A DNA stretch of 64,000 nt, from contig CM060109.1 of NCBI GenBank assembly GCA_030522415.1, positions 39,243,392-39,307,391 on the forward strand, in the 5' to 3' direction. The position numbers were made by a program, and so were the translations under genes. Within the stretch, counting starts at the first letter, position 1; each line of letters opens with the position of its first letter. A model generated the notes under the pieces. It saw only the letters and a program-made list of their open reading frames with translations. It made no database searches and was not told the DNA's origin. Of this stretch, positions 55,375 through 64,000 are shown one piece after another. This stretch comes from Channallabes apus (lineage: Eukaryota > Chordata > Actinopteri > Siluriformes > Clariidae).

Positions 55375-55500
55375 CCACATGTCTTTGAATTGTGGGAGGA
55401 AACCAGAGCATGCAGAAGAAACCCACCAAGCACGAGGAGAATCCCTCGACCCTGGAGGTGAGAGGCTACTGTGCTAATCACTACGTCACCATGTTGCCTG
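55375..55500 (-). repeat. SINE-A fragment, antisense
   Basis: Contains GTGGGAGGAAACCAGAG, ACCCACCAAGCACG and ACCCTGGAGGTGAGAGGCT, reverse of the SINE-A 5' half. Confidence 0.75.
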
Positions 55501-55613
55501 GCATAGAAATCACTTCAAATGTATTCATAAATAATTTTATTTAAAGAATTTTCTTATTTACATAACAGTCACCAGTATCCATAATGTTGTCTAGAAAGGC
55601 TAAAAATTTACAG

Positions 55614-55643
55614 ACAGACAGACAGACAGATAGATAGATAGAT
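55614..55643. repeat. (GACA)n(GATA)n microsatellite
   Basis: Four or five GACA units merge into GATA units next to the SINE-B copy. Confidence 0.9.
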
Positions 55644-55644
55644 A

Positions 55645-55830
55645 AGGGCCAGTGGTAGTTAAGGCATTGGACTACGGAAGATCCCAGGTTCAAACCCCAC
55701 AACCACCAAGTTGCCACTGTTGGGCCCTTGAGCAAGCCCCTTAACCCTCAACTGCTCAGATGTGTACTGAGATAAAAAAAAAAAAAAGTAAGTTGCTCTG
55801 TATAAGAGCGTCTGCCAAATGCCTAAATGT
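55645..55830 (+). repeat. SINE-B, near-complete copy
   Basis: Shows A-box-like GTGGTAGTTAAGGC, B box AGGTTCAAACCCC, GCCCTTGAGCAAGCCCC and GTCTGCCAAATGCCTAAATG. Confidence 0.9.
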
Positions 55831-55834
55831 AAAT

Positions 55835-56485
55835 AGATAGATCAATTCAGTAAATTATTAAATATATTATTGGATATAATGTGAGTATAACTTATTTACA
55901 CAAGTTCTATGAGTACATGTGAAAGAGTCTCTGTAACATTGGAAATGTAACAGTATAAAGTAAAAAATAAATATTGCCTTATACACATCCTCTGAATGAT
56001 GTGAAAGTTCCAGTGCTATACTGTAGTATTGCCCCCAGTGAAGAGAATTGATTATTAGAATGCATAGAGCAAATGGGGCAAAACAGCTAGTATGGATCCA
56101 CAAATGTACTGCAAAGCAGCTGCGATTAACAAAGCCACCGTTGTACAGTTTAATAATAGGATGAGAATAATCAATGCAGTAAGCAGAATGCAACCCAATG
56201 TACTGTAAAAACATGTATCCAATAAGTTTATTCTAGGAATAGGTTCTAATGTATAAGGTAATTCTCCCATAACATAGCGATATTTTAAAGAACAGACATA
56301 AAGACAGGATTTCATAGAGAAATTCATTGTCCAGCCCATTAAACATGCATTTGCTTGTAATGTGATCAATCATAATTAGTATGTTGTTTTGAATCCCATA
56401 AGCATTCAATTCTACTGAAAAATACAAACAGTGGGAATTTTTTCATTCTTTCTATCATTTATCGAATCATGAGAATTTAAGCTAA
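55835..56485. other. Intergenic, no recognised feature
   Basis: AT-rich; overlapping antisense ORFs here lack codon structure or family similarity. Confidence 0.45.
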
Positions 56486-56498
56486 TTGCGCCAAGATA

Positions 56499-56860
56499 TG
56501 CGGCGCGGTGGTGTAGTGGTTAGCACTGTCGCCTTGCACCTCCAGGGTCTGAGTTCGATTCCCGTCTCTGTGTGCATGGAGTTTGCATGTTCTCCCCGTG
56601 CTTGGTGGGTTTCCTCCGGGTACTCCGGTTTCCTCCCACAGTCCAAAGATATGCAGGTTAGGCTAATTGGCGTTCCTAAATTGCCCGTAGTGTGTGATTG
56701 GGTGTGTGAGTGTGTGTATGTGTGTGTGCCCTGCGATGGATTGGCACCCTGTCTAGGGTGTACCCCGCCTAGTGCCCGAAGTCTCCTGGGATAGGCTCCA
56801 GGTCCCCCGCGACCCTGAACACAGGATTAAGCGGTATAGAAAATGAATGAATGAATGAAT
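56499..56860 (+). repeat. SINE-A full-length copy
   Basis: GCGCCAAGATA (11 bp) is duplicated at 56488-56498 and 56861-56871. A and B boxes are intact, the B box is single, and the tail is (AATG)n. Confidence 0.95.
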
Positions 56861-57004
56861 GCGCCAAGATAGAGCATTCAACATAATACGTGTAAAGACA
56901 GTTTGCACATGTATAATTACAGATTATTGTTTTTAAACTATGCAGACATCTGATCAATATCAACCCCAGCACTTTTCAGAGACCTTGTAAGAACATTGTG
57001 TGTA

Positions 57005-57275
57005 CAGATGCTTGGTGGGTTTCCTCCAGGTACCCTGGTTTCCTCCCACAGTCCAAAGACATGCAGATTAGGCTAATTGCCATTCCCCAAAATGTGCCTA
57101 TAGTATGTGAATATGTGTACTGTATGTGTGTGCGCCCTGTGATGGATTGGCATCCTGTCCAGGGTGTACCCCACCTCATGCCCCAAGTCTCCTGGGATAG
57201 GATCCAGACACCCCTCTGTGTGTATACAGGATAAAGCCGTACAGTATAGACGATGAGTGAATGAATGAGTGAGTA
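57005..57275 (+). repeat. SINE-A 3' portion, diverged
   Basis: Starts at GCTTGGTGGGTTTCCTCC and continues through TGGGATAGGATCCAG to a GAATGAGTGAGT tail. Confidence 0.85.
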
Positions 57276-57423
57276 CATCCTATTGTGTTTAACTCCTCAC
57301 CTTTTGTTTAAGTTAGATAAGCTATATAATTCAGATTTACATCGTTTACTCATCTACAGTATGCTCTGTTTGTTGTGAGATTTAACACTCTTTCACACTA
57401 CATTATCTGAACAAGGATAAGGA

Positions 57424-57602
57424 TTTATAAGCATCAGGTAGGATCACGGCAGCTCAGTACAGTCAGTGCTCGGACAGTATTATTGTGAACAACAGGCTGC
57501 AGGATGCTTGCGTGACTCTCACTGCAGCTGTTCAGCATGTTCAAGAGTAACAACCCTGGATACCAGCCGGCTGGATTGACCTTGGTGAACCCTGACACAT
57601 AA
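57424..57602 (+). other. Candidate promoter and first exon of an unidentified gene
   Basis: TTTATAA at 57424-57430 precedes a GC-richer tract, and an ATG at 57537 opens 21 codons (start M-F-K-S-N-N-P-G-Y-Q-P-A-G-L). A GT at 57585 could act as donor. I do not recognise the peptide and no second exon was found, so this could be chance. Confidence 0.2.
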
Positions 57603-57947
57603 GCACATTCACACATACAGAGATTCCCTCAAAGGTGAGAGAAAAGGAAGTTAATATGAAATGTAAAATACAAATAAATTCAATAATAGATGCAACTTTC
57701 AATTAATTTCCTTCGGTTATCACCTGTTCTAAGATACATAACTAGTAGAAAATTAAAAAGTTTTATTACATGAGAAATAATTATTGGTGTTGGCTTGTCA
57801 CTCACATTTATGGTTTGGGATGCCTTGGCAGGAAATATTGAAATTGGATTTTAATCGCCTTGGATGAAAGAGTTGAGAAGATGATGTATAAGGACTGCAT
57901 TTGATCAGGGCTCAGAGATTTGTGAAATGCCTCTGCTTTGATTCACA

Positions 57948-58003
57948 ATAGGAGTGATGTATGGGTGGATTATTGATGAAAGCCACCCATACATCACTCC
58001 TAT
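57948..58003. repeat. Perfect 21-bp hairpin
   Basis: Arms 57948-57968 and 57983-58003 are perfectly complementary around a 14-nt loop; the outer bases also pair partly. Confidence 0.88.
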
Positions 58004-58201
58004 CGTGAGTGAACCCCTATATGGTGAAGGGACATGTGTTTGTACTTATATAATAGCAAATAAAATACATTCAAACAAGGTTTTCATATGATGCTGCCAT
58101 AATTGCAAACCATTGTCTGTACATGATGCTGCCTTTTTAGTACAACTGCAACTGTTTTATTCCTTCCTGAAAGGCATTCACTTGTTTAATGTAGCCGAAC
58201 A

Positions 58202-58586
58202 GGCGGCGCGGTGGTGTAGTGGTTAGCACTGTCGCCTTGCACCTCCAGGGTCTGGGTTCGATTCCCCGGCCAGGCTCGATTCCCGTCTCTGTGTGCATGG
58301 AGTTTGCATGTTCTCCCCGTGCTTGGTGGGTTTCCTCCGGGTACTCCGGTTTCCTCCCACAGTCCAAAGATATGCACGTTAGGCTAATTGGCGTTCCTAA
58401 ATTGCCCGTAGTGTGTGATTGGGTGTGTGAGTGTGTGTATGTGCCCTGCGATGGATTGGCACCCTGTCCAGGGTGTACCCCGCCTAGTGCCCGAAGTCTC
58501 CTGGGATAGGCTCCAGGTCCCCGCGACCCTGAACAGAGGATTAAGCGGTATAGAAAATGAATGAATGAATGAATGAATGAATGTAC
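58202..58586 (+). repeat. SINE-A full-length copy with duplicated B-box segment
   Basis: TGTAGCCGAACA (12 bp) is duplicated at 58190-58201 and 58587-58598. It shares the B-box duplication with the 52606 copy. Confidence 0.95.
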
Positions 58587-58674
58587 TGTAGCCGAACATG
58601 CATCTGGCATATCAAGGTAAATTACTTACCTGCCTTTTCTTTTTTTTTTTTCTTTTTTTTTTCTAAATACACAG

Positions 58675-58850
58675 CTTAGCTGAGCTTGTGGTGTAGGAGG
58701 TAGAATTGCCACCTCATCCTGAGCGTGGGTTACTGTCTGACATGTTCTCCCTGTGTGTGGGTTTTCTAAAGGTTTCCTCCTACCCATAAAAACCTGCTCC
58801 ACCATGACCCTGACCAGAAAACATTTCTCATGGAAGATGAATGAATGAGC
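58675..58850 (+). repeat. Very diverged SINE-A relic
   Basis: GCTTGTGGTGTAGGAGGTAG, ACATGTTCTCCCTGTG and a GAATGAATGAG tail keep the family order. Confidence 0.6.
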
Positions 58851-59028
58851 AATGATCTTTTTTTCCTCCATCAGTCTTCTGGCTTTTTTTTATGTTGTGA
58901 TTGAAAATTTTTTTTAATCTTATGACATAGACAGGTTTTTTTTTGTCAGATTTTTCAACAATAGATGTTTTTGAAGATATCTCTGCAAAGAAAGCAAAAA
59001 AGAACATAAGTTCATATTTTATATTATA

Positions 59029-60019
59029 CACTCACCTAAAGGATTATTAGGAACACAATACTAATACGGTGTTTGACCCCCGTTCGCCTTCAGAACTGCC
59101 TTAATTCTACATGGCATTGATTCAACAAGGTGCTGAAAGCATTCTTTAGAAATGTTGGCCCATATTGATAGGATAGCATCTTGCAGTTGATGGAGATTTG
59201 TGGGATGCACATCCAGGGCGCGAAGCTCCCATTCCACCACATCCCGAAGATGCTCTATTGGGTTGAGATCTGGTGACTGTGGGGGCCATTTTAGTACAGT
59301 GAACTCATTGTCATGTTCAAGAAACCAATTTGAAATGATTCAAGCTTTGTGACATGGTGCATTATCCTGCTGGAAGTAGCCATCAGAGGATGTGTACATG
59401 GTGGTCATAAAGGGATGGATATGGTCAGAAACAATGCTCAGGTAGCCCATGGCATTTAAACGATGCTCAATTGGCATTAAGGGGCCTAAAGTGTGCCAAG
59501 AAAACATCCCCCACACCATTACACCACCACCACCAGCCTGCGCAGTGGTAACAAGGCATGATGAATCCATGTTCTCATTCTGTTTACATCAATTCTCACT
59601 CTACCGTTTGAACGTCTCAACAGAAATCGAGACTCATCAGACCAGGCAACATTTTTCCAGTCTTCAACTGTCCGATTTTGGTGACCTTGTGCAAATTGTA
59701 GCCTCTTTTTCCTATTTGTAGTGGAGATGAGTGGTACCCGGTGTGGTCTTCTGCTGTTGTAGCCCATCCGCCTCAAGGTTGTGCGTGTTGTGGCTTCACA
59801 GATGCTTTGCTGCATACCTCGGTTGTAACGAGTGGTTTTCAGTCAAAGTTGCTCTTCTATCAGCTTGAATCAGTCGGCCCATTCTCCTCTGACCTCTAGC
59901 ATCAACAAGGCATTTTCGCCCACAGGACTGCCGCATACTGGATGTTTATTCGTTTTCACATCATTCTTTGTAAACCCTAGAAATGGTTGTGCGTGAAAAT
60001 CCCAGTAACTGAGCAGATC
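59029..60019 (-). mobile_element. Tc1-like transposon, one half, cut by LINE-B
   Basis: Terminus CACTCACCTAAAGGATTATT follows TA. Antisense transposase relics (59340-59570 and 59519-59815) include G-G-G-V-M-V-W-G, Q-Q-D-N-A-P-C-H and W-S-D-E-S-R-F. The element stops where the LINE-B tail begins near 60020; its other end is outside the window. Confidence 0.88.
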
Positions 60020-61041
60020 TTGAAAAAATTCAGTTTTTTTTTATTTGTATAGCGCTTTTAACAAGTGACATTGTCTCAAAACAGCTTTACACAATCAAAA
60101 GAATTATTTAAGTTTGTATGGAATGTGAATGTGTATGAATCAAAATGTTCAGATAGTCCCTGGTGAGCAAGCCCGAGGGCGACAGTGGCAAGGAAAAACT
60201 CCCTGAGATGGTAATAGGAAGAAACCTTGAGAGGAACCAGACTCGACAGGGAACCCATCCTCATCTGGGTGAAACAGATAGCAGGAAATGATCTGCATTT
60301 ATACTGTGTTAAGTGTTAGGTTCAGCTATAATAGTTGATGTTAATTGATGTTATAATAGTTGATGTAAAATGGAGTCCAGTAATTATTCGAGACTCAGAT
60401 AGACTTGTAGAAAGTTCCAGTCCTGAACTATCGAATTGTCAAGTCCTCAGAGAAACAGCTGACAACACCAGTCGAGGCCAGAACCATCTTCTAAGTAGAT
60501 AGAATCATCCCCAGACACCAGGCGCATCCTAAAGCGACACACGGGGCATCCATGCGATGAGACCTCCAACCAGAAACCGGGCACCAGGATGGACCAGACA
60601 GGTCCGGAGGGCAGAGGGAGTCTGGATCACTGACAGCTCAGGAACCACATGTGTAGCTCGACAGAGAGAGAGAGAGAAAGAGTGAAAGGGGGAGACAGGG
60701 GGAGAGAGGAAAGAGAAAGAGGGGGAGGAAGAGAAGAGGAGGAGAAATTGCAATTAGGTATGGTCACAGTCACAATGTCTAATGTGAATGTATATTTACT
60801 GTAGAGTGCAAGCAGGGACTCCGGCAGGACTAACTATGACAGCATAACTAAAGGGAGAGCCAGAAGGAAACACAAACATGAGGGCTCCCTGAGATGTAAA
60901 GCAAACAATCACCTCACCGTCAACAAACCTGAGTGATCAAATGAGAGTGAGGAAGACAGCATCTAAAACATACCAGTTCACCATAATACTCTACGTCCAT
61001 GAGTCCCCCAGATCTGCTCCTTTACCTTATGGCAAATCTAT

Positions 61042-61341
61042 TTATAAAAATGCTTGGCTAAATAAATAGGTTTTTAGCCTAGACTTAAACACTGAGACTG
61101 TGTCTGAGTCCCGAACACTATTTGGAAGACTATTCCATAATTTTGGGGCTTTGTAATAAAAAGCTCTGCCCCCAGCTGTAGTTTTCATAATACGCGGTAC
61201 TGATAAGCAGCCTGCATCCTTTGACCGAAGTAGGCGTGGCGGATCGTAAGACACTAGCAGTTCGCTCAGATACTGCGGCGCGAGACCATTTAATGCCTTA
61301 TATGTCAAGAGTAGTATTTTAAAATCAATGCGAAATTTCAC
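61042..61341 (-). pseudogene. LINE-B ORF C-terminal remnant
   Basis: Encodes [22 protein letters not shown] and [10 protein letters not shown], the conserved C-terminus of this LINE, out of frame with the 832-residue ORF because of the deletion between them. Confidence 0.9.
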
Positions 61342-63836
61342 AGGGAGCCAATGCAGTGAAGATAGGATAGGGGTGATGTGATGGCGATATTTCTAAGGTG
61401 AAAGAATGCTATCCTGGTGATATTATCTACATGAGCTTCAAATGAAAGGCTGGAATCTATAATCACGCCGAGGTCTTTTACTGTTGCACTTGACGGAACA
61501 GAAAGGCCATCTAAAGTTACGGTGTGATCTAAGATTTTACTTCTAGCTGTATGCGGTCCTATGACTAGAACTTCTGTCTTATCCGGATTAAGCAGAAGGA
61601 AGTTAATTAGCATCCAATTTCTTATGTCCTGCACACATTGCTCAACTTTATTAAGATGTTTTTTCTCATCAGGTTTTGTTGAGACGTATAGCTGTGTGTC
61701 GTCAGCATAACAATGAAAACTAATACCATGCTTACGGATTATGTTGCCCAGAGGAAGCATGTAAAGGGAAAAAAGCAGTGGGCCTAAAACTGAACCCTGC
61801 GGAACGCCAAACTCCACTAGAGAACATGCAGAATAATCACCATTTAAGTCTACATACTGATAACGATCGGTCAAATAGGATCTGAGCCAGGAGAGGGCTG
61901 TACCCTTAATTCCTACTACATTTTCTAATCTGTGAAGAAGAATAGCATGATCAATAGTGTCAAAAGCTGCACTGAGGTCGAGTAATACAAGCATAGTTAC
62001 ACAACCCTGATCAGAGGCCAATAGGAGGTCATTTACTACTTTAACGAGTGCTGTTTCTGTGCTGTGATGAGGCCTAAATCCTGACTGATACAGTTCATGT
62101 ATGCCATTTCTATGTAGATATGAGCATAGCTGCTCCGCTACTATCTTTTCCAGAATCTTAGAGATAAAGGGGAGGTTTGATATTGGCCTGTAATTGGACA
62201 GCTGACAGGGGTCGAGGTCAGGTTTCTTAATTATTGGTTTAATAACTGCTACTTTAAAAGATTTTGGAACATAACCAATGCTGAGTGAGGAATTAATTAT
62301 TCTCAACAGCGGTTCTGTTATTACTGGTACTATCTGTTTAAGAAAATGTGTCGGTATAGGATCTAATATACAGGTTGATGAATTTGCAGAAGAGATGTGT
62401 GAAATTAGTTCATTCTCTTCAAGAGGAGTAAAGTCTTCTAGGTTTGAATCTGACATGGCTAGGTTAACATCTGTATCAATTACATTGTTTGGTTTCAAAG
62501 TCTCAATTTTATGCCTGATATTTACAATTTTATTATTAAAAAAGTTCATGAAGTCCTCACTATTGCATGATGTTGTTGTGGAGATTTCTGTAGTGGTCTT
62601 ATTTCTGGTTAATTTGGCTACGGTATTAAATAAAAATCTAGGATTATTTTTATTTTCTTCTATAAGAGTGGAGAGATACGTTGATCTAGCTACACTAAGA
62701 GCTTTCCTATAGTTCAGGATGCTCTCTTTCCATGCTATTTGAAATACCAATAATTTAGTTTGACGCCATTTACGCTCTAATTTCCGAGCAGTCTGTTTTA
62801 AAGTGCGCGTGTGATCGTTATACCAGGGAGCGAGTTTCTTATCTCTAATAATTTTTCTTTTAGCTGGAGCTACATTATCTAAGGTACAACGAAGTGTCGA
62901 CTCTAAATATTCAGTCACCTGATCAAGTTCTGTGGGGTCAGATGGTGGCCTAATCGAAGTTGGTAACTGTGGGAGATTACTGATAAAACTCTGTGTGGTA
63001 GTTGATGTGAATGTACGTTTAATACGGTAGCGCGGTGCTGTGCGTACATTATCACTGTGACACACTTGAATGGAGACAAGATAGTGATCTGAGATAATTT
63101 CAGACAGTGGAATTGTGAATACATTTCTTATACTTAATCCGAAGAATATTACTAAATCTAAAGTGTGACCTGCTTTATGAGTGCTTCCTACTACACACTG
63201 ATTTACGCCTACGGAGTCCAGTATGGATATAAATGCTGTTCTCAGAGGGTCTTCTGTATTCTCAAAATGAATGTTAAAATCTCCAGCAATTAACACTTTG
63301 TCTACAGAAACGACTAGGTCTGAGATGAAATCCGCAAATTCACTAAGAAATTCAGAATACGGCCCTGGAGGTCTGTAAATTATAATTAGTGGAATTGACT
63401 GAGCTGATTTAATATACTTAAATAGACTTATGTTACTATAGAGAATTTCAAATGAGTTAAATTTGTGTCCGTGTTTTTGTACGATAGACAGATTATCATT
63501 ATGAATAGCTGCGACGCCTCCTCCTCTACCAGTTAACCGAGGCTGGTGTATGTAGCTGTATCCAGGAGGACTAGCTTCATTTAGAGCTACATACTCATCC
63601 TGTTTAACCCACGTTTCAGTTAAACAGAGTATATCAAACGCCTGATCTGTGATAATTTCATTAACAATAACTGCTTTTGATGCGAGAGATCTAATATTTA
63701 ACAATCCTAGCTTCAGATCAGAGGTGCCGGCTGCGCATTCAGTATGATCTGAGTTTGTGGTCTTTATGTTAATTAAATTATTGAAACAGACTTTCTGAGT
63801 CTTTCTACATTTTTGCTTAGATCGGGGAACAGACAC
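61338..63836 (-). CDS. LINE-B ORF2-type protein: endonuclease plus reverse transcriptase, 832 aa
   Basis: An open frame of 832 codons. The N-terminal APE-type endonuclease shows [26 protein letters not shown] and S-D-H-Y-L-V (residues ~45-245). The RT shows [25 protein letters not shown] and C-Y-A-D-D-T (residues ~540-730). The frame ends early at the internal deletion; the true C-terminus ([10 protein letters not shown]) lies in the next frame at 61042-61341. Jockey/I-superfamily; exact clade not determined. Confidence 0.95.
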   Translation of the reverse strand: MSVPRSKQKCRKTQKVCFNNLINIKTTNSDHTECAAGTSDLKLGLLNIRSLASKAVIVNEIITDQAFDILCLTETWVKQDEYVALNEASPPGYSYIHQPRLTGRGGGVAAIHNDNLSIVQKHGHKFNSFEILYSNISLFKYIKSAQSIPLIIIYRPPGPYSEFLSEFADFISDLVVSVDKVLIAGDFNIHFENTEDPLRTAFISILDSVGVNQCVVGSTHKAGHTLDLVIFFGLSIRNVFTIPLSEIISDHYLVSIQVCHSDNVRTAPRYRIKRTFTSTTTQSFISNLPQLPTSIRPPSDPTELDQVTEYLESTLRCTLDNVAPAKRKIIRDKKLAPWYNDHTRTLKQTARKLERKWRQTKLLVFQIAWKESILNYRKALSVARSTYLSTLIEENKNNPRFLFNTVAKLTRNKTTTEISTTTSCNSEDFMNFFNNKIVNIRHKIETLKPNNVIDTDVNLAMSDSNLEDFTPLEENELISHISSANSSTCILDPIPTHFLKQIVPVITEPLLRIINSSLSIGYVPKSFKVAVIKPIIKKPDLDPCQLSNYRPISNLPFISKILEKIVAEQLCSYLHRNGIHELYQSGFRPHHSTETALVKVVNDLLLASDQGCVTMLVLLDLSAAFDTIDHAILLHRLENVVGIKGTALSWLRSYLTDRYQYVDLNGDYSACSLVEFGVPQGSVLGPLLFSLYMLPLGNIIRKHGISFHCYADDTQLYVSTKPDEKKHLNKVEQCVQDIRNWMLINFLLLNPDKTEVLVIGPHTARSKILDHTVTLDGLSVPSSATVKDLGVIIDSSLSFEAHVDNITRIAFFHLRNIAITSPLSYLHCIGSL

Positions 63837-64000
63837 AGTCTCAATAAGGTGAACCCTGAGTGACGACTCTATGCAGCTAGCAGACGGTTGGTTTAGCCTG
63901 TCTGTCTGCTCCCTGGCCTGGGCTCTGGATTGTCACCGATTAACTAGACCTCTACTGAGACTATGAGCTATACTACAGGAAATGAGAGCAGCACCTTCCC

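Larger units (their letters stand above)
60020..64000 (-). mobile_element. LINE-B copy 3, long, running off the right edge
   Basis: 3' tail TTCAGTTTTTTTTTATTTGT at left, 3' UTR to about 61040, then coding sequence to 63836 and 5' sequence to the window end. A deletion near 61370-61385 removes part of the C-terminal region present in copy 2. No target duplication can be checked because the 5' end is outside. Confidence 0.93.

Noticed and set aside
119..58581. CRISPR array or other prokaryotic defence locus
   Set aside because: All tandem repeats are simple microsatellites without unique spacers, and the gene content is vertebrate.
52606..58586. tRNA genes suggested by intact A and B boxes
   Set aside because: The boxes sit in repeated SINEs with target duplications and (AATG)n tails, and no cloverleaf with a 3' acceptor stem closes.

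Overview
The window looks like nuclear DNA from a ray-finned (teleost) fish. It holds a vertebrate multi-exon gene with GT-AG introns, many Tc1-type DNA transposons, hAT elements, Jockey/L2-type LINEs, tRNA-derived SINEs, a chromodomain-bearing Ty3/Gypsy retroelement and abundant microsatellites. An otophysan fish such as a catfish is plausible from the repeat mix, but that is inference. Nothing prokaryotic or plasmid-like is present.

One host gene dominates. Positions 1.6-42.6 kb (+ strand) carry als2 (alsin), the guanine nucleotide exchange factor for Rab5 and Rac1. I resolved 33 coding exons with matching phases and GT-AG junctions. They encode about 1671 residues if translation starts at 1709, or about 1690 from an in-frame ATG at 1652; human alsin has 1657. 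Domain order is RCC1-like propeller (exons 2-8), DH (8-12), PH (13-17), MORN repeats (17-23), linker (24-27) and VPS9 (28-33). No stop or frameshift was seen. The a or b teleost ohnolog cannot be decided here.

The als2 introns are heavily invaded. Intron 1 (7.6 kb) holds a hAT element inserted in an older Tc1-like repeat, a Tc1 copy with a LINE inside it, a second hAT and SINE pieces. Intron 6 holds an old LINE split by a Tc1-derived element. Intron 14 (11.6 kb) holds a 9.6-kb Gypsy element carrying a LINE in one LTR (with a hAT inside that LINE), a second LINE in pol and a SINE in the RT gene. Introns 17 and 32 each carry another copy of the same Tc1 family.

From 42.7 to 64 kb the sequence is intergenic. 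It holds young SINEs with perfect target duplications, a LINE split by two other LINEs, a Tc1 element cut by a LINE, and at the right edge a LINE copy with an uninterrupted 832-residue endonuclease/reverse transcriptase ORF. A weak candidate first exon of another gene lies near 57.4-57.6 kb.

I found no new biological system that I could defend. The most notable items are the four-level nested insertion with readable target duplications, the frameshift shared by three Tc1 copies, a 24-nt microexon in the alsin PH region, the double-start 5' end of als2, a SINE subfamily with a duplicated B box, and three strong hairpins.
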